DNA from: Competibacteraceae bacterium UBA3908
GTDB taxonomy: Bacteria; Pseudomonadota; Gammaproteobacteria; Competibacterales; Competibacteraceae
Direction: 5' to 3'
DNA: 16,738 nt
Assembly (NCBI GenBank): GCA_002391525.1
Contig: DGFE01000099.1
Location: 1-16,738, forward strand
Below the pieces are notes generated by a model, which saw only the letters and a list, made by a program, of their open reading frames with translations, was not told the origin of the DNA and did not search any database. This document shows, piece by piece, positions 1 through 6,580 of the stretch (its first letter is position 1; every line of letters starts with the position of its first letter). A program made the translations under genes and the position numbers.

Positions 1-1161
1 ATAAGAGACAGCATCAAACCATACCGCCAGAATGATGATAAGCCCCTTGATGATGAATTGGTAAAAGGTCGGCACTTCCAGCAAGCTCATCCCGTTGTTG
101 AGCACGCTGATGATGAACGCGCCGATTACGGTGCCGGCAATCGTGCCAACCCCGCCTGAGAAACTGGTGCCGCCGATGATCACGGCGGAGATCGCATCGA
201 GTTCGAACATATTGCCCAGGTTTGGCGACGCACCATTGAGTCGCGATGCCAACAAAATACCGGCCAGGGCCGATAGCACGGTAATGATGCAATAAACGAT
301 CAGCTTCATCCGATAGATATTGATACCGGACAGTCGCGCCGCTTCTTCGTTACCGCCCATCGCATAGATCCGGCGGCCGAATTTCGTGTTTTGGAGCATG
401 AAAACGCCAATAAACACGATGACCGCGAAAATCGCAACCGGATAGGGCAAGCCTCGATAGGTAAAAGCGTACAAGGTAAGCATGCCGCCGAGCACCGTCA
501 CCACTATCGTGGTGATCAATTCCTGCCGTTTGATTTCAATACCATATTGCCGCTTTTGCTGTACATCGCGATACTGGGAAAAGAAAAAGAAACCCAGGAT
601 GGCCAACACCACGACCATCGAGAAGCCTACCGAAAAGAATCCGCCACCAATTTCCGCGAAGACAGGATCGGTTACCGGCACAGAGCCGCCCCCGGAGAGG
701 GTGAGCGCTATGCCTCTGGCAACCGTCATCATGCCCAAGGTAATGATAAAAGGTGGAATATTGTAATGCGCGATCCAAAAACCGTTCCACAGTCCGATCA
801 GGATACCCGTAAGGAACAAGGTGAGAAGGATCGCCAACCAAATATTAACCCCGGATTGCATTAAAAGGGTAACGACAATAGCGGATAATCCGACAATCGA
901 GCCGACTGAAAGATCAATCCCGTTGATGATGATCACGATGGTCATCCCTACGGCGATGATCCCTACAATCGTCGTTTGCCGCGCCAAATTGGTCAAATTC
1001 CTTGGCGTGAAGAAGGCGTCATTCCATAGACTGAAGATAAGTATCAAAACCACCAAAGCGACCAGGGTGCCATTGTCTTTCAAAAACTTCAACAAGGCTT
1101 GCCCAGCTCCGTCTTGCAGGGCGTGCTGTGGTTTCCCGTTGTTATTGATCGCGCTTGTCAT
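1..1161 (-). CDS. xylH: D-xylose-type sugar ABC transporter permease, XylH-like (C-terminus cut by window edge)
   Basis: Reading leftward from the ATG at 1161-1159, the frame stays open for 387 codons to the window edge. This frame gives an inner-membrane permease of the BPD_transp_2 family, which forms the channel for a periplasmic-binding-protein sugar importer. The translation is a series of hydrophobic helices. It contains a family-typical loop (GGNEEAARLSGI) and a cytoplasmic hydrophilic insertion (QYRDVQQKRQYGIEIKRQEL). The last visible residues (AVWFDAVSY) resemble the extreme end of XylH, so by comparison with the remembered E. coli length (about 393) only a handful of residues should be missing. 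The start codon overlaps the xylG stop as ATGA, which implies translational coupling. A related galactose or multiple-sugar permease (MglC/GguB) cannot be excluded; XylH is preferred because of the neighbouring XylF-like binding protein. Confidence 0.88.
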   Translation of the reverse strand, partial: MTSAINNNGKPQHALQDGAGQALLKFLKDNGTLVALVVLILIFSLWNDAFFTPRNLTNLARQTTIVGIIAVGMTIVIIINGIDLSVGSIVGLSAIVVTLLMQSGVNIWLAILLTLFLTGILIGLWNGFWIAHYNIPPFIITLGMMTVARGIALTLSGGGSVPVTDPVFAEIGGGFFSVGFSMVVVLAILGFFFFSQYRDVQQKRQYGIEIKRQELITTIVVTVLGGMLTLYAFTYRGLPYPVAIFAVIVFIGVFMLQNTKFGRRIYAMGGNEEAARLSGINIYRMKLIVYCIITVLSALAGILLASRLNGASPNLGNMFELDAISAVIIGGTSFSGGVGTIAGTVIGAFIISVLNNGMSLLEVPTFYQFIIKGLIIILAVWFDAVSY

Positions 1162-2708
1162 AGTGATTGTCTCCCCCGTCTTTGACTGCCGGTGGCATAT
1201 TCCATGATACTTTCCTTGGTAGCTTGATTGCGGGTCAACTCCGCGACGATTTCACCCGCGCACATGATCAGAATCCGGTCGCTCATCCCCATCACTTCCG
1301 GAAGCTCCGAGGAAATGATGATGACGGCAACCCCTTGCTCGACCAGCCTGTTCAACAAGTTGTAAATTTCCACTTTCGCACCCACGTCGATGCCGCGCGT
1401 GGGTTCATCCAGAATGAGAACTTTCGGTTTGGTATTCAGCCACTTGGCAATGATGACCTTTTGCTGATTGCCACCGCTCAAGGTATCGATTATCACATCC
1501 AGCCCGGGCGTTTTGATGCTCAGTTGCTTCACGTACTCTTGAGCCAGACTGCGTTCCTTGGCCTGATTGATGATTCCCCAGTGATTGGCGACCGTTTCCA
1601 GCGAACTGATGGTCATGTTCTGGAGTACGCTCTGGCCTAAAATCAGGCCAATCCGCTTCCGGTCCTCGGTGACCAGGCCAATGCCGCTCTCAATCGCATC
1701 TTGTGGAGAGTGAAAATTTTTCTTTTCGCCGTTCAAATAGATTTCACCTCGCGCCGGCCCCGGTGGCGCGCCAAAAATACCGGAAACAAGTTCGGTTCGT
1801 CCCGACCCCATCAGCCCGGCGATACCGAGAATTTCACCCTTGTACGCACAGAAGGACGCCTTCTTGACTTTCTTTTGACCAGGTAATAGCGGGTGGTCGA
1901 TTTCAAGGTTCTTGACTTCCAGGACTTTTTCGCTACGCTGAAATTCCTTTTTCGGAAACATGTCCTTGATATCTCGCCCCACCATGCGGCTGATGATTTG
2001 ATCCAGCGTAATCTCCGTCATCGGCGTCACTTGACCGATGGTTTTTCCGTCCCGCAAGACAATCATGCGATCCGCGATTTGTTGCAGTTCTTCCATCTTG
2101 TGCGAGATGTACGACATGCAAACGCCTTGGCGTTTTAGTTTCCGAATGATCGCAAACAGCGCTTCTACTTCTTTGTCGGTCAGGGCGGAGGTGGGTTCGT
2201 CGAACACCAGGATGGTGGCTTTTTTCGAAAAAGCCTTGGCGATTTCCACCATCTGTTGATTTCCAACCGTCAACTCTTTAACCTTGTCCGTCGGTTTGAA
2301 ATCCTTGATATTGAGATCATCCAGCAAGCGTTGCGTTTCAGCAAACAGTTTACTCCAGTTGATAACGCCCATCGCGTTGGTAAATTGGCGGTCCAGAAAA
2401 ATATTTTCCGCCACGGTCAGTTCCGGGATCAGGTTCAACTCCTGGTAGATGATCGCTACGCCTGCTGCCTCCGCTTCCTTTGTGTTATGAAACCGCTTGA
2501 GTTCTCCTCGAATATAAATGTCTCCCTGGTAAGTGGGATAAGGCCACACCCCGCTCAAAACTTTCATCAAGGTTGATTTGCCGGCGCCATTCTCGCCCAC
2601 CAAGGCGAGCACTTCTCCCGCTCGCGCCTCGAAATTGACTTGGTCCAGGGCGCGGACGCCAGGGAAGTCTTTGACGATATTCTTCATTTCCAATACGATT
2701 TCGTCCAT
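1158..2708 (-). CDS. xylG: D-xylose-type sugar ABC transporter ATP-binding protein, XylG-like
   Basis: This is a 516-residue duplicated ATPase of the sugar ABC importer class that energises uptake through XylH on the inner face of the membrane. The first domain has Walker A GENGAGKST at about 38-46, a degenerate signature (TVGNQQ) near 147-152 and Walker B ILVFDEP near 166-172. The second domain has the usual degenerate Walker A (GLMGSGRTE, about 298-306), a canonical LSGGNQQ at about 410-416 and LILDEPTRGID at about 431-441. Length and asymmetry match XylG/MglA/RbsA. The ATG at 2708 is chosen because GGAAGG lies 8 bases upstream; the in-frame GTG at 2717 would directly abut that site. The stop overlaps the xylH start by 4 bases. 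A hairpin-bearing 139-base gap separates it from xylF. The substrate assignment rests on the XylF similarity. Confidence 0.9.
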   Translation of the reverse strand: MDEIVLEMKNIVKDFPGVRALDQVNFEARAGEVLALVGENGAGKSTLMKVLSGVWPYPTYQGDIYIRGELKRFHNTKEAEAAGVAIIYQELNLIPELTVAENIFLDRQFTNAMGVINWSKLFAETQRLLDDLNIKDFKPTDKVKELTVGNQQMVEIAKAFSKKATILVFDEPTSALTDKEVEALFAIIRKLKRQGVCMSYISHKMEELQQIADRMIVLRDGKTIGQVTPMTEITLDQIISRMVGRDIKDMFPKKEFQRSEKVLEVKNLEIDHPLLPGQKKVKKASFCAYKGEILGIAGLMGSGRTELVSGIFGAPPGPARGEIYLNGEKKNFHSPQDAIESGIGLVTEDRKRIGLILGQSVLQNMTISSLETVANHWGIINQAKERSLAQEYVKQLSIKTPGLDVIIDTLSGGNQQKVIIAKWLNTKPKVLILDEPTRGIDVGAKVEIYNLLNRLVEQGVAVIIISSELPEVMGMSDRILIMCAGEIVAELTRNQATKESIMEYATGSQRRGRQSL

Positions 2709-2716
2709 CCACGTCA

Positions 2717-2722
2717 CCTTCC
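2717..2722 (-). promoter_or_regulatory. Ribosome binding site deciding the xylG start
   Basis: GGAAGG on the minus strand lies 8 bases before the ATG at 2708. It selects that ATG over the GTG at 2717, which touches the site. Confidence 0.6.
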
Positions 2723-2777
2723 GTACCGTTGTGGAACGAAGCCAAACTTCACTCCACGAAGACTGATCAGGGAGATG

Positions 2778-2813
2778 GCCCGCTTTTTCCAGGTGAAAAA
2801 GCGGGCTTTTTTT
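2778..2813. terminator. Strong hairpin between xylF and xylG; terminator-like on the plus strand
   Basis: GCCCGCTTTTTC pairs perfectly with GAAAAAGCGGGC, a 12-bp stem with a 5-base CAGGT loop, and is followed on the plus strand by seven T. On the plus strand it is a textbook intrinsic terminator, but no plus-strand gene ends here. The xyl transcript runs the other way. Its RNA would carry the same stem preceded by a run of A and not followed by U, so the more likely role there is to protect the xylF 3' end and lower xylG/xylH expression. It may also block antisense transcription into xylF. Confidence 0.75.
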
Positions 2814-2847
2814 ATGAACAAGCTTGGGTAGATGCGCTAGGGCGTGC

Positions 2848-3897
2848 TTATTTGCCGTACACTTGTTCTTTGGTGTAAAACCCTTCCGCGATGATGGTGG
2901 AATCCAGGTTATCCTTGGTGATCGCCACCACCTCGGTTACGACGGTCGGTACCTCGACTGCGCCATTGTTGACCATTTTGTCCGCTTTGACGACGTCGGT
3001 CGGCTTCTGGTCTGGGTTTTGGGCGAGCTTTACGGCGATTTCCGCGGACGTTTGCGCCAGGGGTTTGATCTTCTTCCAGATTTCGACCGCTTGCTTGCCC
3101 TGGGCCACATACTTGATATTCACCAGGTCGGCGTCGGAACCCGCGACGAACACTTTATCGACGCTGGCCAGTCCTTGCGAATCCAGGGCCGCGATCACGC
3201 CTCTCGCCAGGCCGCTGTTGTTGCAGATGAACGCATCGATCTTGTTTTTATACTGGGTCAAGGCGTTTTCCGCCGTCGCCATCGCCTTGTCGGATGACCA
3301 GCCCTCATGAGACTGTTGCACCACCAATTTCAGGCCGGGATTGTTCTTGATGGTTTCCAGTGCGCCACTGCTCATCGCCGCTGCATTGGAATCGCCCGGC
3401 TGACCCATGATCAACGCGACATTCCCTTCGACTTTCCCTTTTTTCTTCTTGAACCAATCGACCATGGCGTCGCCCTGCAGTTTTCCAACCGCCCAGCTAT
3501 CCTGCATGACCATGAAATCGAGTGGGCCGTTGGTGAGCATCGAATCGTAGCCGACGACCTTTACGCCTTCTTCATTCGCCATCTTGACCATGTTGCCGGC
3601 TGTGCCGGTGTTCACGGGTTGCAATACGATGACCTTGCAGCCTCGGGCCAGCATATTTTCGAACTTGGCCAACTGCATCTGCTCATCGTTGTTCGCCGAA
3701 TCAAACACGACTTCCGCGCCCATCGACTCGGCTTTTGCAATGAAGTCGGCTTTATCGAATTGATACCGCTCTTCCTGCATGGTTTTCAGCAGAAATCCTA
3801 TTTTCACTTTGTCCGCGCCAGATGCGCCAGTGGACAAAGTCAACGTCAGTGTTGCGCAGACAGCCAATGCACCCATTTTAATCAGTTTTTTGAGCAT
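2848..3897 (-). CDS. xylF: D-xylose-type periplasmic sugar-binding protein, XylF-like
   Basis: This is a 349-residue periplasmic binding protein (Peripla_BP_4 class) that captures the sugar and delivers it to XylG/XylH. It begins with a signal peptide: lysines at 3, 4 and 7, a hydrophobic core at about 8-22 and a probable cleavage after ASG near residue 27. Mature-domain features shared with remembered XylF sequences include the N-terminal VKIGF strand, a VIVLQPVNTGTAGN-type hinge and the ending DNLDSTIIAEGFYTKEQV. The ATG at 3897 is chosen because AGGAG lies 6 bases upstream and the signal peptide begins there. The frame stays open to 4029, but the extra residues are polar and sit in leader DNA. 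It is the first gene of the transporter operon and is followed by a strong hairpin, consistent with higher expression of the binding protein. Xylose specificity is inferred. Confidence 0.9.
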   Translation of the reverse strand: MLKKLIKMGALAVCATLTLTLSTGASGADKVKIGFLLKTMQEERYQFDKADFIAKAESMGAEVVFDSANNDEQMQLAKFENMLARGCKVIVLQPVNTGTAGNMVKMANEEGVKVVGYDSMLTNGPLDFMVMQDSWAVGKLQGDAMVDWFKKKKGKVEGNVALIMGQPGDSNAAAMSSGALETIKNNPGLKLVVQQSHEGWSSDKAMATAENALTQYKNKIDAFICNNSGLARGVIAALDSQGLASVDKVFVAGSDADLVNIKYVAQGKQAVEIWKKIKPLAQTSAEIAVKLAQNPDQKPTDVVKADKMVNNGAVEVPTVVTEVVAITKDNLDSTIIAEGFYTKEQVYGK

Positions 3898-3903
3898 ATT
3901 GTT

Positions 3904-3908
3904 CTCCT
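3904..3908 (-). promoter_or_regulatory. Ribosome binding site of xylF
   Basis: AGGAG on the minus strand, 6 bases before the ATG at 3897. It supports the short form, which begins at the signal peptide, over the longer open frame from 4029. Confidence 0.7.
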
Positions 3909-3924
3909 GTTTATTTCGAACATT

Positions 3925-4074
3925 TTTGCCGAGGACGGCAAACTGGCTGCGGGAATCCTTGTTCGCAAAGCCGGTGCGACCGCACCCGCTTTTAACGTAA
4001 GCGCCGGGTGATTGATTGTTGGAGTCCATTTCCGCATATAGTCAAAAAGCACGCTTTTTCGCGTGGAATGGACT
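3925..4074 (-). promoter_or_regulatory. Structured leader of the xylF transcript (three inverted repeats)
   Basis: Three inverted repeats lie in the 319-base gap upstream of xylF. TTTGCC/GGCAAA at 3925-3942 has a 6-base loop. AAAGC-c-GGTGC paired with GCACC-c-GCTTT at 3967-3992 gives ten paired bases around one mismatch and a 4-base loop. AGTCCATT (4023-4030) and AATGGACT (4067-4074) enclose an inner AAAAAGC/GCTTTTT repeat at 4044-4059. They could be operators for a sugar regulator or RNA structures in the leader. Nothing in the sequence tells these apart. Confidence 0.45.
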
Positions 4075-4124
4075 GGAACTCGCGCACAGTCAACCCAGGC
4101 GGCGGTCCATGCGCCTAACTAAAA

Positions 4125-4153
4125 AGTGTAGTACCAAAAACAAGCGATACCAA
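4125..4153 (-). promoter_or_regulatory. Candidate sigma70 promoter of xylFGH
   Basis: On the minus strand, TTGGTA (4153-4148) and TACACT (4130-4125) are separated by 17 bases; each matches 4 of 6 consensus positions. Transcription would start near 4118, leaving a leader of about 220 bases with the inverted repeats described for this gap. Moderate match only; no regulator gene is nearby to support it. Confidence 0.35.
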
Positions 4154-4177
4154 GGACTGGCGGCGATAGCCTATATG

Positions 4178-4189
4178 CCGCCCGGGCGG
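4178..4189. repeat. Perfect 12-base GC palindrome downstream of pyrF
   Basis: CCGCCCGGGCGG is its own reverse complement. It lies between the weak pyrF terminator candidate and the candidate xyl promoter. No run of T follows it on either strand, so it is not called a terminator. Its role is unknown and it may be chance in GC-rich DNA. Confidence 0.4.
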
Positions 4190-4208
4190 AAAACCAGCGA
4201 GCGGCTGG
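4190..4208 (-). terminator. Weak candidate intrinsic terminator of pyrF
   Basis: Nine bases after the pyrF stop, the minus strand reads CCAGC-CGCTC-GCTGG followed by TTTT. That is a 5-bp GC stem with a 5-base loop and a short U tract. It has the right position and orientation but is weak in stem and tail. Confidence 0.35.
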
Positions 4209-4216
4209 ATACTGGA

Positions 4217-4975
4217 TCAGGCGGTCTGGGTGCCGGTCGCGAACAGCCGCGCGATGCGTTGCTGAATCGCCGCCGCCGCCGCTCGTGGGTCCGGCGCCTG
4301 CCGGATGGGTCGGCCAACCACGATATGGTCGGCGCCGCTCAGAAAGGCGTCCTCGACATCCAGGGTGCGTTTCTGGTCGTCCGCCGGGCGGTTCAGCACC
4401 GGACGAATGCCCGGCGTGACGATCAGCAGCTTGTCGCCCAGACTCGCCCGCAAGTCGGCGGCTTCCAACCCCGAGGAAATAACGCCGCGACAGCCGATTG
4501 CCAGCGCCCGCCGCGCCCGCGACAGCACCAGGGTCTTGGGGTCGCAGGCGAAGCCCAGATCGGCGAGGTCGGCCTGATCCAGGCTGGTCAGGGCGGTGAC
4601 CGCGAGAATGCCCAACTCGTCTCCCATTTCCTGGGCTGCCTCCACCGCCGCCCGGAGAATGGCGTCGTTGCCGTGAACGGTGGCGAAGGTGGCGCCGTAG
4701 GGTTCGAGTTGGCGCACGGCGGAACGGACCGTTTCCGGCACGTCGAAAAACTTGAGATCGACGAACACTTTTTTATCACGGGCGCGCAGCCATTCGATCA
4801 GTTCGAAATAGCCGCCGGCCATGAACAATTCCAGACCGATCTTGTAGAAGCGCACCGCGTCGCCCAGGGTTTCGACCAGTTCGCGGGCCAGCGTCGGGCT
4901 CGGCACGTCCAGGGCGAAGATCAGGCGTTCGGCGGGGGGAATGGGCTTGTTTGAGAGCAGGGTAGGCAAGGTCAT
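4217..4975 (-). CDS. pyrF: Orotidine 5'-phosphate decarboxylase
   Basis: This 252-residue cytosolic enzyme converts orotidine 5'-phosphate to UMP, the last step of de novo pyrimidine synthesis. The class I OMP decarboxylase landmarks are all present: the N-terminal LIFALDVP strand, YKIG with the substrate-contacting Lys45, and the catalytic D-x-K-x-x-D as D73-L-K75-F-F-D78 followed by VPETV. Further on are TVHG near 99-102, TPGIRP, and the C-terminal GADHIVVGRPI phosphate-gripper. Length is normal for the family. The ATG at 4975 follows a GGGGCGAG stretch with about 7 bases spacing. It lies 108 bases downstream of the speE-like gene in the same direction, with its own candidate promoter in the gap. 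Catalytic residues are intact, so it should be active. Confidence 0.97.
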   Translation of the reverse strand: MTLPTLLSNKPIPPAERLIFALDVPSPTLARELVETLGDAVRFYKIGLELFMAGGYFELIEWLRARDKKVFVDLKFFDVPETVRSAVRQLEPYGATFATVHGNDAILRAAVEAAQEMGDELGILAVTALTSLDQADLADLGFACDPKTLVLSRARRALAIGCRGVISSGLEAADLRASLGDKLLIVTPGIRPVLNRPADDQKRTLDVEDAFLSGADHIVVGRPIRQAPDPRAAAAAIQQRIARLFATGTQTA

Positions 4976-5018
4976 CGGCTAACTCGCCCCAAGGCAAAGG
5001 AGGAAATGAACGGCGCCG

Positions 5019-5048
5019 ATTTTAGCGCGAGTGGTACGCCAGTGACAG
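5019..5048 (-). promoter_or_regulatory. Candidate promoter of pyrF
   Basis: The minus strand carries CTGTCA (5048-5043), 18 bases, then TAAAAT (5024-5019); matches are 4/6 and 5/6. The predicted start near 5012 gives a leader of about 37 bases. No terminator is seen after the speE-like gene, so read-through could also supply pyrF. Confidence 0.4.
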
Positions 5049-5083
5049 ACGATGATGAGCAACGGTTGTTGGGCAGCGGTGGT

Positions 5084-6580
5084 TTACTGCGCCACCTGAT
5101 TCCATTCCCGCTCGTAGTAATGCACCAGGATTTGATTGTTAAGCTGGTTAATTTCGGTTGCGACCGGCCCCATGTCCGGCGGGAACTGAAATAGCGCGGC
5201 AGTGGTGTCGACGGTCAGGAAGCGCAGGCCGGGCGGATAGTGGTCGGGCGCTTGCCAGGGCTGGCGGGTCGCGAGCGTAAACCCCCATTCGCCGAACGCC
5301 GGCACGTAGGCGTGATACGGTATCACCTCAAATCCAACGCTCTCCAGGGTGCGGACGATGCACCAGAACGACTGGCGAGCGTACAGCGGCGAAGTGGTCT
5401 GAATCACCGCCGCGCCGTTCGCCGTCAGATGTTTTTCCAGCAGCCGGTAAAACGCGTTGGTGTACAGCTTGCCCAGCGAATAGTTGGTCGGGTCGGGAAA
5501 ATCCACCACGATGAAATCGAACGTCTCCGCGTTCTGTTCCAGCCATTTGAAGGCATCGGCGTTGACGATTCGCACCTTGGGGGAATTCAGCGCGTTCTCG
5601 TTCAATGGCGTCAGCAGCGGATGGCTGGCGAACAGCCGGGTCATTTCCGGATCGAGGTCCACCAGGGTCACGGCTTCGACCGAGCCGTAACGCAGGATCT
5701 CGCGCACCGCCAGGCCGTCGCCGCCGCCCAGCACCAGCACCCGCCGCGCGCCCGGCACCGCGCTCAGGCCGGGATGCACCAGCGCCTCGTGATACCGATA
5801 TTCGTCGCGGGAACTGAATTGCAGGTTGCCGTTGAGAAACAGCCGCAAATCGTCCTTCCAGCGGGTCAGCACGATGCGCTGATAGGGCGAGGTGTGGGTG
5901 AACACGATTTCATCGGTGTACAGACTGTCTTCGGCCAGGGCGGTGAGTCGGTCGGCGGCGACCAGGCCGGCAAGCAGCGCCAGGATCGCGGCGATACACT
6001 GACCACGCAGCCAGCGAAATTGCGGCAGCTGGTCGCGGAACAGCCACAGCGCCCAGGCCGCCACCAGCACGTTGAGCAGACCGAACAGCAGGCTGGTGCG
6101 GTTCAGGCCCAGATGCGGGGCCAGCAGGATCGGGAACAGCAGCGACACCGCCAGCGCGCCCAGATAATCCAGGGTCAGCACCTGCGCCACCAGGTCCTTG
6201 AACGCGAATTGTTGTTTGAGGATGCGCATGACCAGCGGGATTTCCAGCCCGACCAGAATGCCGACCAGCAGCACCAGCGCGTACAGCGCCAGCCGGAACG
6301 CGCCCCCCCAGGCGAAGATCAGAAACAGCGCCGGCGCGGAAAATCCACCCAAAATCCCCACCGCCAGTTCGATCTGGATGAAGCGGGCGATCAGGCCCCG
6401 AACCACATAGCGCGACAGCCAGGAGCCGATGCCCATTGCAAACAGATACGTTCCGATGATGGTGGAGAACTGGGTGACGGAATCGCCGAGCAGGTAGCTG
6501 GCCAGCGTGCCGGCGATCAGTTCGTAGATCAGCCCGCAGGAGGCGATGATGAAAACGGAGATCAGCAGGGCATGAGTCAA
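5084..6580 (-). CDS. Membrane-anchored spermidine-synthase-like aminopropyltransferase (COG4262 type)
   Basis: This is a 498-residue fusion of about seven N-terminal membrane helices (within residues 1-210) with a C-terminal spermidine-synthase fold. The enzyme domain has YRYHE near 261-265, the nucleotide loop VLGGGDG at about 283-289, the acidic LVDLDP near 306-311 and the catalytic VVDFPDPTN at about 358-366. This order is that of the polyamine aminopropyltransferase family, which moves an aminopropyl group from decarboxylated AdoMet to a diamine; here it would act at the inner membrane. The start is taken as TTG at 6580: GAGGAG lies 8 bases upstream, and it overlaps the res stop as TTGA, a coupling-type junction. 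The frame is open to 6661, but that part is antisense-like sequence inside res. The real substrate is unproven. No partner AdoMet decarboxylase is in the window. The DUF4178 gene upstream is its usual companion. Confidence 0.88.
   Translation of the reverse strand: MTHALLISVFIIASCGLIYELIAGTLASYLLGDSVTQFSTIIGTYLFAMGIGSWLSRYVVRGLIARFIQIELAVGILGGFSAPALFLIFAWGGAFRLALYALVLLVGILVGLEIPLVMRILKQQFAFKDLVAQVLTLDYLGALAVSLLFPILLAPHLGLNRTSLLFGLLNVLVAAWALWLFRDQLPQFRWLRGQCIAAILALLAGLVAADRLTALAEDSLYTDEIVFTHTSPYQRIVLTRWKDDLRLFLNGNLQFSSRDEYRYHEALVHPGLSAVPGARRVLVLGGGDGLAVREILRYGSVEAVTLVDLDPEMTRLFASHPLLTPLNENALNSPKVRIVNADAFKWLEQNAETFDFIVVDFPDPTNYSLGKLYTNAFYRLLEKHLTANGAAVIQTTSPLYARQSFWCIVRTLESVGFEVIPYHAYVPAFGEWGFTLATRQPWQAPDHYPPGLRFLTVDTTAALFQFPPDMGPVATEINQLNNQILVHYYEREWNQVAQ

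Noticed and set aside
3898..4029. N-terminal extension of XylF to the ATG at 4029
   Set aside because: The extra 44 residues are polar and would precede a signal peptide. AGGAG sits correctly for the ATG at 3897.
5006..5194. Plus-strand 62-codon frame preceded by AAGGAGG
   Set aside because: The site is only 2 bases from the ATG, the product has no recognisable features and it runs antisense into the SpeE-like gene. The purine run is probably chance.
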